From NCBI RefSeq assembly GCF_023617245.1, contig NZ_CP067396.1, positions 5,731,001 to 5,795,000 of the forward strand: a stretch of DNA of 64,000 nt, given 5' to 3'. Numbering within the stretch: position 1 is the stretch's first letter; each line of letters opens with the position of its first letter. Under the pieces are notes generated by a model that saw only the letters and a list, made by a program, of their open reading frames with translations, ran no database searches and had not been told where the DNA came from. A program made the translations under genes and the position numbers. This document shows positions 17,352 to 28,250 of the stretch, in pieces. Origin of the DNA: Lysobacter enzymogenes (GTDB taxonomy: Bacteria; Pseudomonadota; Gammaproteobacteria; Xanthomonadales; Xanthomonadaceae).

Positions 17352-19106
17352 ATGGCCCGCATCCCCGACGCCTTCATCGACGACCTCCTCGCCCGCACCG
17401 ACATCGTCGAGGTGATCGGCGCGCGCGTGCCGTTGAAGCGCCAGGGCAAGGAATACTCGGCGCGCTGCCCGTTCCACGACGAGCGCTCGCCGTCGTTCTG
17501 GGTCTCGCCGACCAAGCAGTTCTATCACTGCTTCGGCTGCGGCGCGCACGGCACCGCGATCAGCTTCCTGATGAACTACGACCGGCTCGAGTTCCTCGAC
17601 GCGGTCGACGAACTGGCCAAGCGCGTGGGCGTGGAAGTGCCGCGCGACACCCGCGCGCGCAACGAGAACTCCGACACCCAGGACCTGGTCCACGCGCTGG
17701 AAGCGGCGCAGCGTTTCTTCCTGCGCCAGTACGCGACCAGCGGCAAGGCCCAGGGCTACCTGGACAACCGCGGCGTCAGCATCGACATCCGCGACCGCTT
17801 CGGCATCGGCTACGCGCCCGACGGCTTCAACGGCCTGCGCGATGCGCTCGGCACCGACGAGCGCCGGCTCAAGCTGCTCGACCGCGCCGGCCTGCTGTCG
17901 AAGAACGACAGCGGCCGCGTCTACGACAAGTTCCGCGACCGGGTGATGTTCCCGATCCACGACCGCCGCGGCCGGGTCATCGCCTTCGGCGGCCGCGTGC
18001 TCGACAAGGACGACGGGCCGAAGTACCTCAATTCGCCGGAAACGCCGCTGTTCCACAAGGGCCGCGAGCTGTACGGGCTGTGGCAGGTGCGCCAGACCCA
18101 CAACAAGATCCCGCGGCTGGTCGTGGTCGAGGGCTACATGGACGTGATCGCGCTGTTCCAGCACGGTGTCGACACCGCGGTCGCCACGCTCGGCACCGCG
18201 ACCACGCCCGACCACGCCGAGCTGCTGTTCCGCAACGCCGCCGACGTCTATTTCTGCTTCGACGGCGACCGCGCCGGGCGCGGGGCGGCGTGGAAGGCGG
18301 TGGAATCGGTGCTGCCGCGGATGAAGGATGGGCGCCAGGCGTTCTTCCTGTTCCTGCCCGAGGGCGAAGACCCGGACACGCTGGTGCGCAGCGAAGGCGC
18401 GGACGGCTTCGGCCGCCGCTTGCAGGAGGCGATGCCGCTGTCGCAGTTCCTGTTCGACAGCCTCGCCGCCGACGTCAACCTGCACACGCTCGAAGGCAAG
18501 GGCCGCCTGGCCGAACGCGCCAAGCCGCTGCTGGCGCAGATTCCCGAAGGCGCCTTCGCCGACCTGATGAAGCAGCGCCTGACCGAACTGACCGGCGTCG
18601 GCGCGCGCGCGGCGTCGGCGCAGACCCACGTGCCGGCGCAGCGCGCCAGCGCCGCGCAGCGGCCGGCGGCGACGCCGAAGCGCTCGCTGGTGCGCAGCGC
18701 GATCGCGCTGCTGCTGCAGAAGCCGTCGTTGGCGGCCGCGCTGCAGCCGCTGGCCGGCTCCGAGCCGCCGAAGTACACCTTCGAAGGGCTCAACCAACCG
18801 GGTGTGGACCTGCTGGCGGCGATCGTCAAAGTGGTGCAGACGCGGCCGGAAATCACCACCGGCGCGCTGCTGGAGCATTTCGCCGAACACGACCAGATCG
18901 GCGCGCTGCAGAAGCTCGCCAGCCAGAGCCTGCCCGGCAACGAGGACTACCTGCAGCGCGAATTCCTCGACGCGGTCGGGCAGTTGGAAAAGCAGACCGT
19001 GGTGCAGCGGCTGGAGGAACTGCAGGCGCTGCAGCGCGAGTTCGGCCTGGGCGACGAGCAGAAGCGCGAGTTGCTGGCGCTGTTGCAACTGCGCGCGGCG
19101 ACCTAA
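17352..19106 (+). CDS. dnaG: DNA primase
   Basis: Makes RNA primers for the replication fork, bound to DnaB helicase. The 584-residue protein has the N-terminal CHC2 zinc finger (C39, H42, C60, C63), the central TOPRIM fold with VVVEGYMDVI at ~257-266 and the acidic DGDRAG at ~303-308, and a C-terminal helicase-binding region after an Ala-rich linker (~420-450). The ATG at 17352 (MARIPDAFIDDLLARTDIVE) matches the family start, not the upstream 17280. rpoD, which follows dnaG in many gammaproteobacteria, is not downstream; a REP array and a convergent gene follow instead. Confidence 0.97.
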   Translation: MARIPDAFIDDLLARTDIVEVIGARVPLKRQGKEYSARCPFHDERSPSFWVSPTKQFYHCFGCGAHGTAISFLMNYDRLEFLDAVDELAKRVGVEVPRDTRARNENSDTQDLVHALEAAQRFFLRQYATSGKAQGYLDNRGVSIDIRDRFGIGYAPDGFNGLRDALGTDERRLKLLDRAGLLSKNDSGRVYDKFRDRVMFPIHDRRGRVIAFGGRVLDKDDGPKYLNSPETPLFHKGRELYGLWQVRQTHNKIPRLVVVEGYMDVIALFQHGVDTAVATLGTATTPDHAELLFRNAADVYFCFDGDRAGRGAAWKAVESVLPRMKDGRQAFFLFLPEGEDPDTLVRSEGADGFGRRLQEAMPLSQFLFDSLAADVNLHTLEGKGRLAERAKPLLAQIPEGAFADLMKQRLTELTGVGARAASAQTHVPAQRASAAQRPAATPKRSLVRSAIALLLQKPSLAAALQPLAGSEPPKYTFEGLNQPGVDLLAAIVKVVQTRPEITTGALLEHFAEHDQIGALQKLASQSLPGNEDYLQREFLDAVGQLEKQTVVQRLEELQALQREFGLGDEQKRELLALLQLRAAT

Positions 19107-19120
19107 CCGGCGCGCGCAGG

Positions 19121-19492
19121 TCGCGCTTCGTGCTGCGGCCGCTGCCTGTAGGAGCGGCGCAAGACGCGACCGCGACACTGCGCTTGCGACGCAAACGGCG
19201 ACCCCGCGGTCGCAGCTTGCGCAGCTCCTACAGGTCGGACTTCGGGCTATGGCCGCTTCTTGTAGGAGCGGCGCGAGCCGCGACCGCGACATCGCGCTTG
19301 CGACGCGAACGGCTACCCCGCGGTCGCAGCTCGCGCAACTCCTACAGGTCGGACTTCGGGCTATGGCCGCTTCTTGCAGGAGCGGCGCGAGCCGCGACCG
19401 CGACACTGCGCTTGCGACGCGAACGGCTACCCTGCGGTCGCAGCTTGCGCAGCTCCTACAAGTCGGACTTCGGGCTGCGGCCGCTGCCTGCA
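19121..19492. repeat. Three tandem 114-bp units, each a REP hairpin (family 1)
   Basis: The arm GGAGCGGCGCRAGMCGCGAC starts at 19151, 19265 and 19379, exactly 114 bases apart. Each unit also contains the inverted arm (GCAGCTYGCGCARCTCCTAC) and a unique spacer (TCGGACTTCGGGCTRYGGCC). The units are nearly identical and fill almost all of the gap between dnaG and the convergent dipeptidase-like gene. Confidence 0.9.
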
Positions 19493-19505
19493 GCCACCGC
19501 GCGAA

Positions 19506-20648
19506 TCACCCCCAGACTTCCGCCATGACCCGGGCGAAATTACCGCCGAGGATCTTGCCGATGCGCGCATCGCTGTGGCCGCGCGCCGACAGCAACGCCG
19601 CCAGGGTCTCGAACCGGCTCGGGGCGTTGAGGCCTTCGACGTAGAGGTAGACGTCCTCGGCCTCGCCCGGCGCGGAGATGCCGAGCTTGCGCCGTTCGCG
19701 GATCGATTCGGCGTGGTCGCGCTTGTAGGCCTCGGTCAGCTTCACCGCCGAAACCAGATTGTCGGTGCCGATGCCGACATGGTCTTCGCCGCAGACCTGG
19801 ATCGCGTGTTCGAGGTGACGGATCACGTCGGCCGCGCCGGGTTGGCCGGTCTCGCGCAGGAACGGCATCAGGTAGATGCCGATCACGCCGCCGCGCTGCG
19901 CGCAGGCGCGCAGTTCGGCGTCGGTCTTGTTGCGCGGGCGCTCGACCAGGGCCGCGCAGCCGGTATGGCTGATCAGCACCGGCGACTTCGAGGCGGCGAT
20001 CGCCTCCAGCGCGGTGCGGCGGCCGCTGTGGGCCAGGTCGACCAGGATCCGGCGCTGGTTGAGCCGCTCGATGAGGCTGTGGCCGAATTTGCTCAGGCCG
20101 GCGTCGCCGGGCTCCAGGCAGCCGTCGCCGGCGAGGTTGCGCACGTTGTAGGTCAGCTGCACCGTGCGCAGGCCGAGCCGGTGGTAATCGTCGATGCGTT
20201 CGAGCTTCTCGCCGATCGGCGCGCTGTCCTGGAACTGGTAGACCACGCCGAGCTTCTTCTCGCGCCGCGCGCGCTCCAGGTCGGCGCCGCTGCGCACCGC
20301 CAGGAACACGTCGGGACGGCGCGCGATCTCGTCCTCCCACGCGGCGATGTCGCGCACGGAGGCTTCGAACGCGCCCTCGTACTGGGCGACCGGGCCGACC
20401 GTGGTCTGCAGCACGCGCAGGCCGCTGGCGCGCGCGTCGGCGATGAGCCTGGGCGTCAGCGGGTCGCCGACCTTGGCCTCGTCGTCGCCGAGAAAGCCGC
20501 AGGCGTCGACCACCATGGCCTCGGCGAACGGCGCCCAGCGCGGTTCGGCGGCGGCCGTGGCCGCGCGCAGCGGGCCGGCGGCGCCGGCGACGAGCGCGCC
20601 GGCGCCGGCCAGTGCGGTCTGGATCAGAAAACTCCTGCGATCGGTCAT
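19506..20648 (-). CDS. Tat-exported membrane dipeptidase (M19) family protein with altered metal ligands
   Basis: A 380-residue protein with a twin-arginine signal (TDRRSFLIQTALAGAGALVA, residues 2-21). The body matches the M19 renal-dipeptidase fold: GLRTVQLTYNVRN, ILVDLAHSGRRT, VLISHTGCAAL, HVGIGTDNL and a C-terminal KILGGNFARV all correspond to family blocks. The two His-bearing blocks and the last Asp are kept, but the usual N-terminal HxD ligand pair is replaced by ACGFLGDD, and the bridging Glu block reads VVYQFQDSA with Gln. So the binuclear zinc site may be incomplete or different. The ATG at 20648 follows a strong GGGGGAA ribosome-binding site. Confidence 0.85.
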   Translation of the reverse strand: MTDRRSFLIQTALAGAGALVAGAAGPLRAATAAAEPRWAPFAEAMVVDACGFLGDDEAKVGDPLTPRLIADARASGLRVLQTTVGPVAQYEGAFEASVRDIAAWEDEIARRPDVFLAVRSGADLERARREKKLGVVYQFQDSAPIGEKLERIDDYHRLGLRTVQLTYNVRNLAGDGCLEPGDAGLSKFGHSLIERLNQRRILVDLAHSGRRTALEAIAASKSPVLISHTGCAALVERPRNKTDAELRACAQRGGVIGIYLMPFLRETGQPGAADVIRHLEHAIQVCGEDHVGIGTDNLVSAVKLTEAYKRDHAESIRERRKLGISAPGEAEDVYLYVEGLNAPSRFETLAALLSARGHSDARIGKILGGNFARVMAEVWG

Positions 20649-21032
20649 TGCGATTCCCCCTTCATGGCGATATGGCTGCGGCGGCGTGCGCGGCGCGCGG
20701 CCGGACTCGAAAACATGCACCCGCGAACTGCGCGGCGCGCGCGATACCGCCGCGGCGCACAGGCATCCGCGCGGCCGCTGCCGCGACGGCGGGACGGTAC
20801 CAACGAAGGCGACGGCGCCCGCCGACCCGATCGTTCGACCGACCGTTCGAGCCGTCGTGCGATCGGGCACGATTGCAGACAACGCACTCTAGGCGTAACG
20901 GCGGCCGGCGCGCTGCGTGACTTTCGGGAGGGATCGCGGCCGCCGCGGCGCGCTAAGCTCGGGCTTCCTGCGCCGCGTCCGCGGCGCGCACCTGCCTGCG
21001 CGCGCGCCGCGCGGCCTCCCGGGAGAACGCCG
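20649..21032. other. Divergent intergenic region, no gene seen
   Basis: A 384-base gap between the divergent dipeptidase-like and S9 peptidase genes; promoters for both should lie here. An inverted repeat CCCGATCG / CGATCGGG (20826-20833 and 20860-20867) brackets a GTTCGA-rich stretch and could be a regulator site. No coding frame is convincing. Confidence 0.4.
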
Positions 21033-23027
<1,995 letters not shown>

Positions 23028-23186
23028 GGGCACCCGCCCGCGGCCGGCGGCGCGAGGCTGGGGACAACCCTAGTCCGGCCGCCGGAAGTCATTGAAGCGA
23101 AACAATTCTCTGGGGTTTTCCCCACTGGGGACCGGGCGCATTTCTGGCTAACGTGTTGTGCATCCAGCGCAGCGAACAGGCACGTC

Positions 23187-24137
23187 ATGAGCGACCCGAT
23201 CCACGCCGGCCTCCCCGCCCGCCCGGCGCCGTTGCCGCCGCCCGCGGCGCTGCCGCAGACGCTACGCGACGCACCCGCGCCGCTGGCACGCGTCCAGGTC
23301 GATGCGCTCGACCGCGACGGCGTGCGGGCGCTGGGCGACGAGGTCGCCGCGCTGCCGCTGGCCGAGCGCGAATCGCTGGCCAACGAACTGGCCGGCAAGC
23401 TCGACGCGCCGCGGTTGCGCAAGCTCGAACCCGCGTTCGGCCGCGACACCATCGCCGAAGCGGTCGAACGCCGCGGCGGGCCGGAACTGCGCGAGGCCTA
23501 CGCGGCGTTGCCGCGCGAAGACGGGCCGGTCGCGCGCTTCGTCGACGGGATCCAACGCGCGCTGGGCCTGTCGGCCGACGACGCGCCGGTCGATCGCGCC
23601 GAGCCGGGCCAGACCCGCGAGGTCTCCGCCAGCGTGACCAACCCCGACGGCGGCGAGATCAACGACGCCACCTGGACCGTCGACGACCAGGGCCGTCCGC
23701 TGCACGCCGAGGGCACCCTGCGCACCGTGTTCAGCGAGATCGACCGCAGCGACGCCGAGACCGCCGCCCAGCGCACCGCCGCCGACCGCGGCGTCGACGG
23801 CGACCAGGGCGGCCACCTGCTCGGCCATCGCTTCGTCACCGACCAGGGCTTGAAGAACCTGTTCCCGCAGAACGGCAACTTCAACATGGGCGCCTACAAG
23901 ACCCTGGAGAACGAGTGGGCGGCGTGGATCGACAAGGGCATGGACGTGCGCGTCAGCATCGACCTGAGCCCGCGCGAAGCCGACCGACCGGACCGGGTTC
24001 GCATTTCCTATGAGGTCCTGGACCCGGCCGACGGCCACAGGGTTTACGATCAGCGCGTGAGCTTCGACAACCGCGCCGGCCAGAGCTACGACCGCATCGA
24101 CACGGGCGAGATGGACGGCCTGATCGCGGCCAGCTGA
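23187..24137 (+). CDS. DNA/RNA non-specific endonuclease toxin (Endonuclease_NS_2 type)
   Basis: A 316-residue protein with no signal peptide. Residues 1-135 are an Ala/Pro- and Leu-rich helical region of unknown type, possibly for trafficking. Residues ~140-316 match the bacterial NS_2 nuclease toxin domain: D206-Q-G-G-H-L-L-G-H214-R-F corresponds to the catalytic D-x-G-H-L-x-x-x-R/H block, followed by NLFPQNGNFNMGAYKTLENE (225-242), the usual N-L-x-P-Q-x-x-x-x-N and Y-x-x-x-E blocks. The next gene is a small acidic YezG-like protein, the known immunity type for such toxins. How it is exported is unclear, as no PAAR, VgrG, Rhs or leader sequence is attached. Confidence 0.8.
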   Translation: MSDPIHAGLPARPAPLPPPAALPQTLRDAPAPLARVQVDALDRDGVRALGDEVAALPLAERESLANELAGKLDAPRLRKLEPAFGRDTIAEAVERRGGPELREAYAALPREDGPVARFVDGIQRALGLSADDAPVDRAEPGQTREVSASVTNPDGGEINDATWTVDDQGRPLHAEGTLRTVFSEIDRSDAETAAQRTAADRGVDGDQGGHLLGHRFVTDQGLKNLFPQNGNFNMGAYKTLENEWAAWIDKGMDVRVSIDLSPREADRPDRVRISYEVLDPADGHRVYDQRVSFDNRAGQSYDRIDTGEMDGLIAAS

Positions 24138-24159
24138 CCGCAAGGACCTCAAGCACGAC

Positions 24160-24534
24160 ATGAACAGAGACGAATTGCTCGGCGAGATCGCGCGCCTGAT
24201 CGTCACCGATCCCAAGGCCGGCGAGCGCCCCTGGGACGGCTACGCGCTGATCGCCTGGTACGGCGACGGCATCAGCCGGCTCAACGGCTTCCGCTACGAC
24301 AAGGGCCAGGCCGGCGAGCCGCTGACCCCGTCGGGCGTGCAGGTCGAGAACCGCCTGGAAGAGCTGCGCCGGGTCACCCAGGTGCAGGGCAAGGCGCCGT
24401 GGCGGGTGTGCATCATCCGCATCAACCGCGAAGCGGCCGAAGTGGCGATCGACTTCGAGTACGAAGAGCCGGGCAGGTGGTACGTCACCCCCGATAGCGC
24501 GGCGGAGATCGCCGAGCGCGTGCGGCCCTGCTGA
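24160..24534 (+). CDS. YezG/DUF600-like immunity protein
   Basis: A 124-residue acidic cytoplasmic protein beginning 22 bases after the nuclease toxin. ALIAWYGDGISRLNGFRYD, an EELRRVTQ helix, CIIRINREAAEVAIDFEYEE and a terminal WYVTPDSAAEIAERVRP fit the YezG-type fold, whose Bacillus members neutralise NS_2-domain LXG nuclease toxins. It has no signal, consistent with protection against a nuclease acting in the cytoplasm. The family match is by eye and moderate; the pairing with the toxin supports it strongly. Confidence 0.72.
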   Translation: MNRDELLGEIARLIVTDPKAGERPWDGYALIAWYGDGISRLNGFRYDKGQAGEPLTPSGVQVENRLEELRRVTQVQGKAPWRVCIIRINREAAEVAIDFEYEEPGRWYVTPDSAAEIAERVRPC

Positions 24535-24560
24535 GCGGCTGACGGCAGCGCCCGCTTCGG

Positions 24561-24745
24561 GTGGGAGGGCCTTCAGGCCCGATGCTCTTGTGCCCGATCG
24601 CTGCGGCCTGAAACAAAAGCGGCGGGCCTGAAGGCCCTCCCACAGAGTTGGCGCTGTGGCCTGGAAAGAAGGGACATCGGGCCTGAGGGCCTTCTCGCAG
24701 ATCGAGCGCCACGGCCCGGAACGAAGGGGCATCGGGCTTGACGAG
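24561..24745. repeat. GTGG-type REP cluster (family 2)
   Basis: An arm GTGGGAGGGCCTTCAGGCCC at 24561 and its inverted partner ending GGCCCTCCCAC at 24643 form a classic pair. Degenerate further arms (GGGCCTGAGGGCCTTC near 24680 and ATCGGGCTTGACGAGCC near 24731) follow. It fills the 327-base gap between the immunity gene and the transporter. Confidence 0.78.
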
Positions 24746-24861
24746 CCGCCCGCGACTGCGCGCCTGGAGGCCCGGCCGCATCCGCCACGTCGCGCATGGC
24801 CGGCGCCGAGCGCAGCGTCCACAATGGCCGCAGCCGCGATTCCCGCACCACGAGGACCTCG

Positions 24862-25860
24862 ATGAGCTGGCTCAAGCGACTGCGCGTGGACAGCTTCACC
24901 CTGGCCCTGCTGGCCACGGTCGCGCTGGCCTGGAAATTTCCGCTGCAGGGCGCGCCCGCGCAGTGGATGGACGACTTCACCGACCTCGCCATCGCCGCGC
25001 TGTTCTTCCTGCACGGCGCGCGCCTGTCGCGCGAGGCGATCCTCGCCGGCATGCTGCATTGGCGCCTGCACCTGGTGATCTTCGCCAGCACCTTCATCCT
25101 GTTCCCGCTGCTCGGCCTGGCGCTCAAGCCGCTGTCCGGGCATCTGCTGACGCCCGAGCTGTACCTGGGGCTGCTGTTCCTGTGCACCCTGCCCTCGACC
25201 GTACAGTCCTCGATCGCCTTCACCTCGATGGCCGGCGGCAACGTGCCGGCGGCGGTGTGCAGCGCCTCGGCGTCGAGCCTGCTCGGCGTGTTCCTGACCC
25301 CGCTGTTGCTGAGCGCGCTGGCCGGCGCCCACGGCGGCATGGCCGACCCGACCGAGGCGATCGGCAAGATCATGCTGCAGCTGCTGGTGCCGTTCGTGGC
25401 CGGCCACTTGTTGCGGCGCTGGATCGGCGGCTGGGTCGAGCGCCAGCGCGCGGTGCTGCGCTACACCGACCAGGGCACCGTGTTGCTGGTGGTGTACACC
25501 GCGTTCTCCGCCTCGATGAACAGCGGTCTGTGGCAGAGCATGCCGGCGCTGGCGCTGTATGTCGTGATCGCAGTGTGCGCGCTGCTGCTGGCGGCGGTGA
25601 TGGCGGCGACGACGTTCGCCGCGCGCAGGCTCGGTTTTTCGCGCGAGGACGAAATCGCCATCGTGTTCTGCGGTTCGAAGAAGAGCCTGGCGACGGGCGT
25701 GCCGATGGCCAAGATCCTGTTCGCGACGAGCGCGCTCGGGGCGATCGTGCTGCCGGTGATGATCTTCCACCAGATCCAGTTGATCGTGTGCGCGCAGTTG
25801 GCGCAGCGGTACGCGCGCAAGGCGGCGGGGCGGGCGGAGTTGGAGCAGGCGGCGGACTGA
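24862..25860 (+). CDS. Bile acid:sodium symporter family protein (SBF-like, YfeH type)
   Basis: A 332-residue inner-membrane transporter with about nine to ten hydrophobic segments. It matches the SBF-like subgroup of E. coli YfeH: AALFFLHGARLSREAILAG, FLCTLPSTVQSSIAFTSMAG with its conserved Pro-Ser-Thr, and EDEIAIVFCGSKKSLATG near residues 265-282. The family couples sodium to organic anion uptake in general, but no substrate is known for this subgroup. The ATG at 24862 gives a short cytoplasmic N-terminus before the first segment and follows GAGGA. Confidence 0.9.
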   Translation: MSWLKRLRVDSFTLALLATVALAWKFPLQGAPAQWMDDFTDLAIAALFFLHGARLSREAILAGMLHWRLHLVIFASTFILFPLLGLALKPLSGHLLTPELYLGLLFLCTLPSTVQSSIAFTSMAGGNVPAAVCSASASSLLGVFLTPLLLSALAGAHGGMADPTEAIGKIMLQLLVPFVAGHLLRRWIGGWVERQRAVLRYTDQGTVLLVVYTAFSASMNSGLWQSMPALALYVVIAVCALLLAAVMAATTFAARRLGFSREDEIAIVFCGSKKSLATGVPMAKILFATSALGAIVLPVMIFHQIQLIVCAQLAQRYARKAAGRAELEQAAD

Positions 25861-25926
25861 GCGGTGTGCAGCGGCGGTGCGCGTGTCGCGAGTGGCTTCG
25901 GCCTTGGCGGGAGCGTACGATTCATA

Positions 25927-25997
<71 letters not shown>

Positions 25998-26332
25998 CGA
26001 TTGTGCTTGCCCCTGAATTCCCGCGCATGCCTGCAGACCCGGAGGGCGCGCGCATGGATGCGCGCGTGCGCCGTAGGGGCATGGATGCCCCTTACGGCGC
26101 ATCCCCGCGCAAGGTGCTGGACCTAGTGGCTTGTGACCTTAAACAAGCGTTTTTCTTTGGCTACTTTCTTTTGTCGCGCTGACAAAAGAAAGTAGCTCGG
26201 CCGCTTGCGGACGAAAGCTTTTGATGGTGGCTTTTCGTCGCGCGACACATCGATAACGGCGAAAGCAGCAGCAAAGCCAGCATGGGTTCCGGCTTTCGCC
26301 GGAATGACGGGCATGGGGTCGCGTATCCGACT

Positions 26333-26427
26333 GTAGGAGCGGCGCGAGCCGCGACCGCGACAATGCAACTACTACGAAACTTTCACTGTGTTTGCGATGG
26401 CGCGGTCGCGGCTTGCGCCGCTCCTAC
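26333..26427. repeat. REP inverted pair (family 1) inside the repeat island
   Basis: GTAGGAGCGGCGCGAGCCGC from 26333 is answered by GCGGCTTGCGCCGCTCCTAC ending at 26427, with a ~45-base spacer that is partly AT-rich. Same layout as the copy at 1835-1932. Confidence 0.85.
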
Positions 26428-26726
26428 AGGGGCGTGCCGCGGTGGGCGCTGCTTTTTCGTGTGGCTACGGGTGACGACAAGCGAACATCAAGAGCTTCCG
26501 TCCGCAAGCGGCCGGGTCACTTTCTTTGTCTGAAGCCACAAAGAAAGTAACCAAAGAAAAGGCCTTATCTTTTTCGGATCAAGAGCCACTAGGGCTCGAA
26601 AGGGGCGCGGGGCCGCGCCATAAGGGGCATCCTGCCCCATGGCGCGCGTGCGCATCCATGCGCACGCCCTCCGGGGCTGCGGGACGACTGCATCGGGCTC
26701 AAAGGCGAGCACGAGCAACAGCAACA

Positions 26727-26764
<38 letters not shown>

Positions 26765-26854
26765 ACGATCAAAATGGGTTCCGGCTTTCGCCGGAATGAC
26801 GGAGGTTGGCGAAAAGACGCAGCCTCCCAGCAGCACGCGCCGCCCGCCCCTCGC

Positions 26855-28171
26855 TCAGCGCGCGTCCTTCACCACCTCGCCGCCCTTGATCACCACCGGC
26901 ACCGACTCGAGCAGGCGCACGTCCTGGGTCGGGTCGCCGGCGACCGCGATCAGGTCGCCCCAGCGGCCGGTCTCGACCAGGCCCACGTCCTTGCGGCCCA
27001 GCGCCTGCGCCGCGTCGAAGGTGGCGGCGCGGATCGCCTGCGCCGGGCTCATGCCGTAGCGCGTCATCACCGCGAACTGCTTGCCGTTGAGCCCGTGCGG
27101 GTACACGCCGGCATCGGTGCCGTAGACCATCTTCACACCGGCCGCATGCGCGCGGCGGAAGTTCTCGCGCTGGATGTCGCCGACTTCGCGGTCCTTGCGC
27201 AGGTTGTCCTCGAGCACGCCGTTCTTCTTGCCCTCGGCCTGGGTGTAGTCGGTATTGAAGATGTCCATCGACAGCCACGCGCCATGCTGCTTGGCCAGGC
27301 GGATGCCTTCCTCGTCGATGAGGCTGGCGTGCTCGATGGTGTCGACGCCGGCGCGGATCGCGTCGCGGATGCCGGCCGCGCCGTGCGCGTGCGCGGCCAC
27401 GCGCAGTCCCCACTGGTGCGCCTCGTCGGCCACCGCCTTCATTTCCTCGAAGCTCATCTGCTGCTGGCCGGGCTCGGTGTTGCGCGAGAACACACCGCCG
27501 GTGGCGCAGATCTTGATCACCTGCGCGCCGTACTTGCGCAGCTCGCGCACGCTCTTGCGCGCTTCGGCGGCCGAGTCGGCGTTGTACGGGTTCTTCTGCG
27601 CCATCGACGGCGGGAAATAGGTCGAGTCGCAGTGGCCGCCGGTGGCGCCGAAGGAATACGCGGCGGTGACGATGCGCGGGCCGGCCAGCTTGCCTTCGTC
27701 GATGGCCTGGCGCAGGCCGACGTCGTTCCAGGCGTCGGCGCCGACGTTGCGCACGGTGGTGAAGCCGGCCTGCAAGGTCTGTTGCGCGTGCTTGACCGCC
27801 AGCACCGACCAGAAGCGGTCGTTGAACTGCAGGCTGGTGTAGCCGCCGTAGCTCGGGTCCGAATCCAGGTGCACGTGCATGTCGATCAGGCCGGGCAGCA
27901 CGGTCATGCCGGGCAGGTCGAGGCTGCGCGCGCCCTCGGGCGCGGCGTCGCCGGCGCGGCCGACCGCGCTGATGCGGCCGTCATGGATCACGATCTGCGG
28001 GTTCTCGATCAAGCGGCCGTTGCTCGCGTCGAACAGCCGCGCCGCGGTGACCACCAGCGTGTCCGGCGCCTGCTGCGCGAGCGCCGGCGAAGCCAGCGTC
28101 AGCGCCGCACAAGCCAGCGCCAGTCCGGCCCGCGCCGCGCGCCGCGCCTTCGAGTTCTTGTGTCGCATCAT
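26855..28171 (-). CDS. Secreted amidohydrolase family protein (Xaa-Pro/peptidase-like)
   Basis: A 438-residue metal-dependent hydrolase with an N-terminal signal (ARAGLALACAALTLASPALA). Ligand motifs are in order: DMHVHLDSD (HxH), VIKICATGG with the Lys that is normally carboxylated, AAHAHG, IEHASL and YGTDAGV with the catalytic Asp. This order matches the amidohydrolase subgroup that contains the Sgx9260-type prolidases, which act on carboxyl-terminal or proline dipeptides; the real substrate is unknown. The ATG at 28171 follows GGGGAGA. A second, distantly related amidohydrolase lies 79 bases upstream on the same strand, so they may form a pair. Confidence 0.9.
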   Translation of the reverse strand: MMRHKNSKARRAARAGLALACAALTLASPALAQQAPDTLVVTAARLFDASNGRLIENPQIVIHDGRISAVGRAGDAAPEGARSLDLPGMTVLPGLIDMHVHLDSDPSYGGYTSLQFNDRFWSVLAVKHAQQTLQAGFTTVRNVGADAWNDVGLRQAIDEGKLAGPRIVTAAYSFGATGGHCDSTYFPPSMAQKNPYNADSAAEARKSVRELRKYGAQVIKICATGGVFSRNTEPGQQQMSFEEMKAVADEAHQWGLRVAAHAHGAAGIRDAIRAGVDTIEHASLIDEEGIRLAKQHGAWLSMDIFNTDYTQAEGKKNGVLEDNLRKDREVGDIQRENFRRAHAAGVKMVYGTDAGVYPHGLNGKQFAVMTRYGMSPAQAIRAATFDAAQALGRKDVGLVETGRWGDLIAVAGDPTQDVRLLESVPVVIKGGEVVKDAR

Positions 28172-28250
28172 CGGCACCGATCTCCCCATCGGCTGAACAG
28201 TGCGGCGAGTATAGGCACGCCCCGGCCGCGCTCCGCCAGTGCGGGCCGGC

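Noticed and set aside
19121..19492. Possible CRISPR array because of evenly spaced repeats
   Set aside because: Whole 114-bp units repeat including the 'spacers', arms are long hairpins, and no cas gene is near; it is a tandem REP array.
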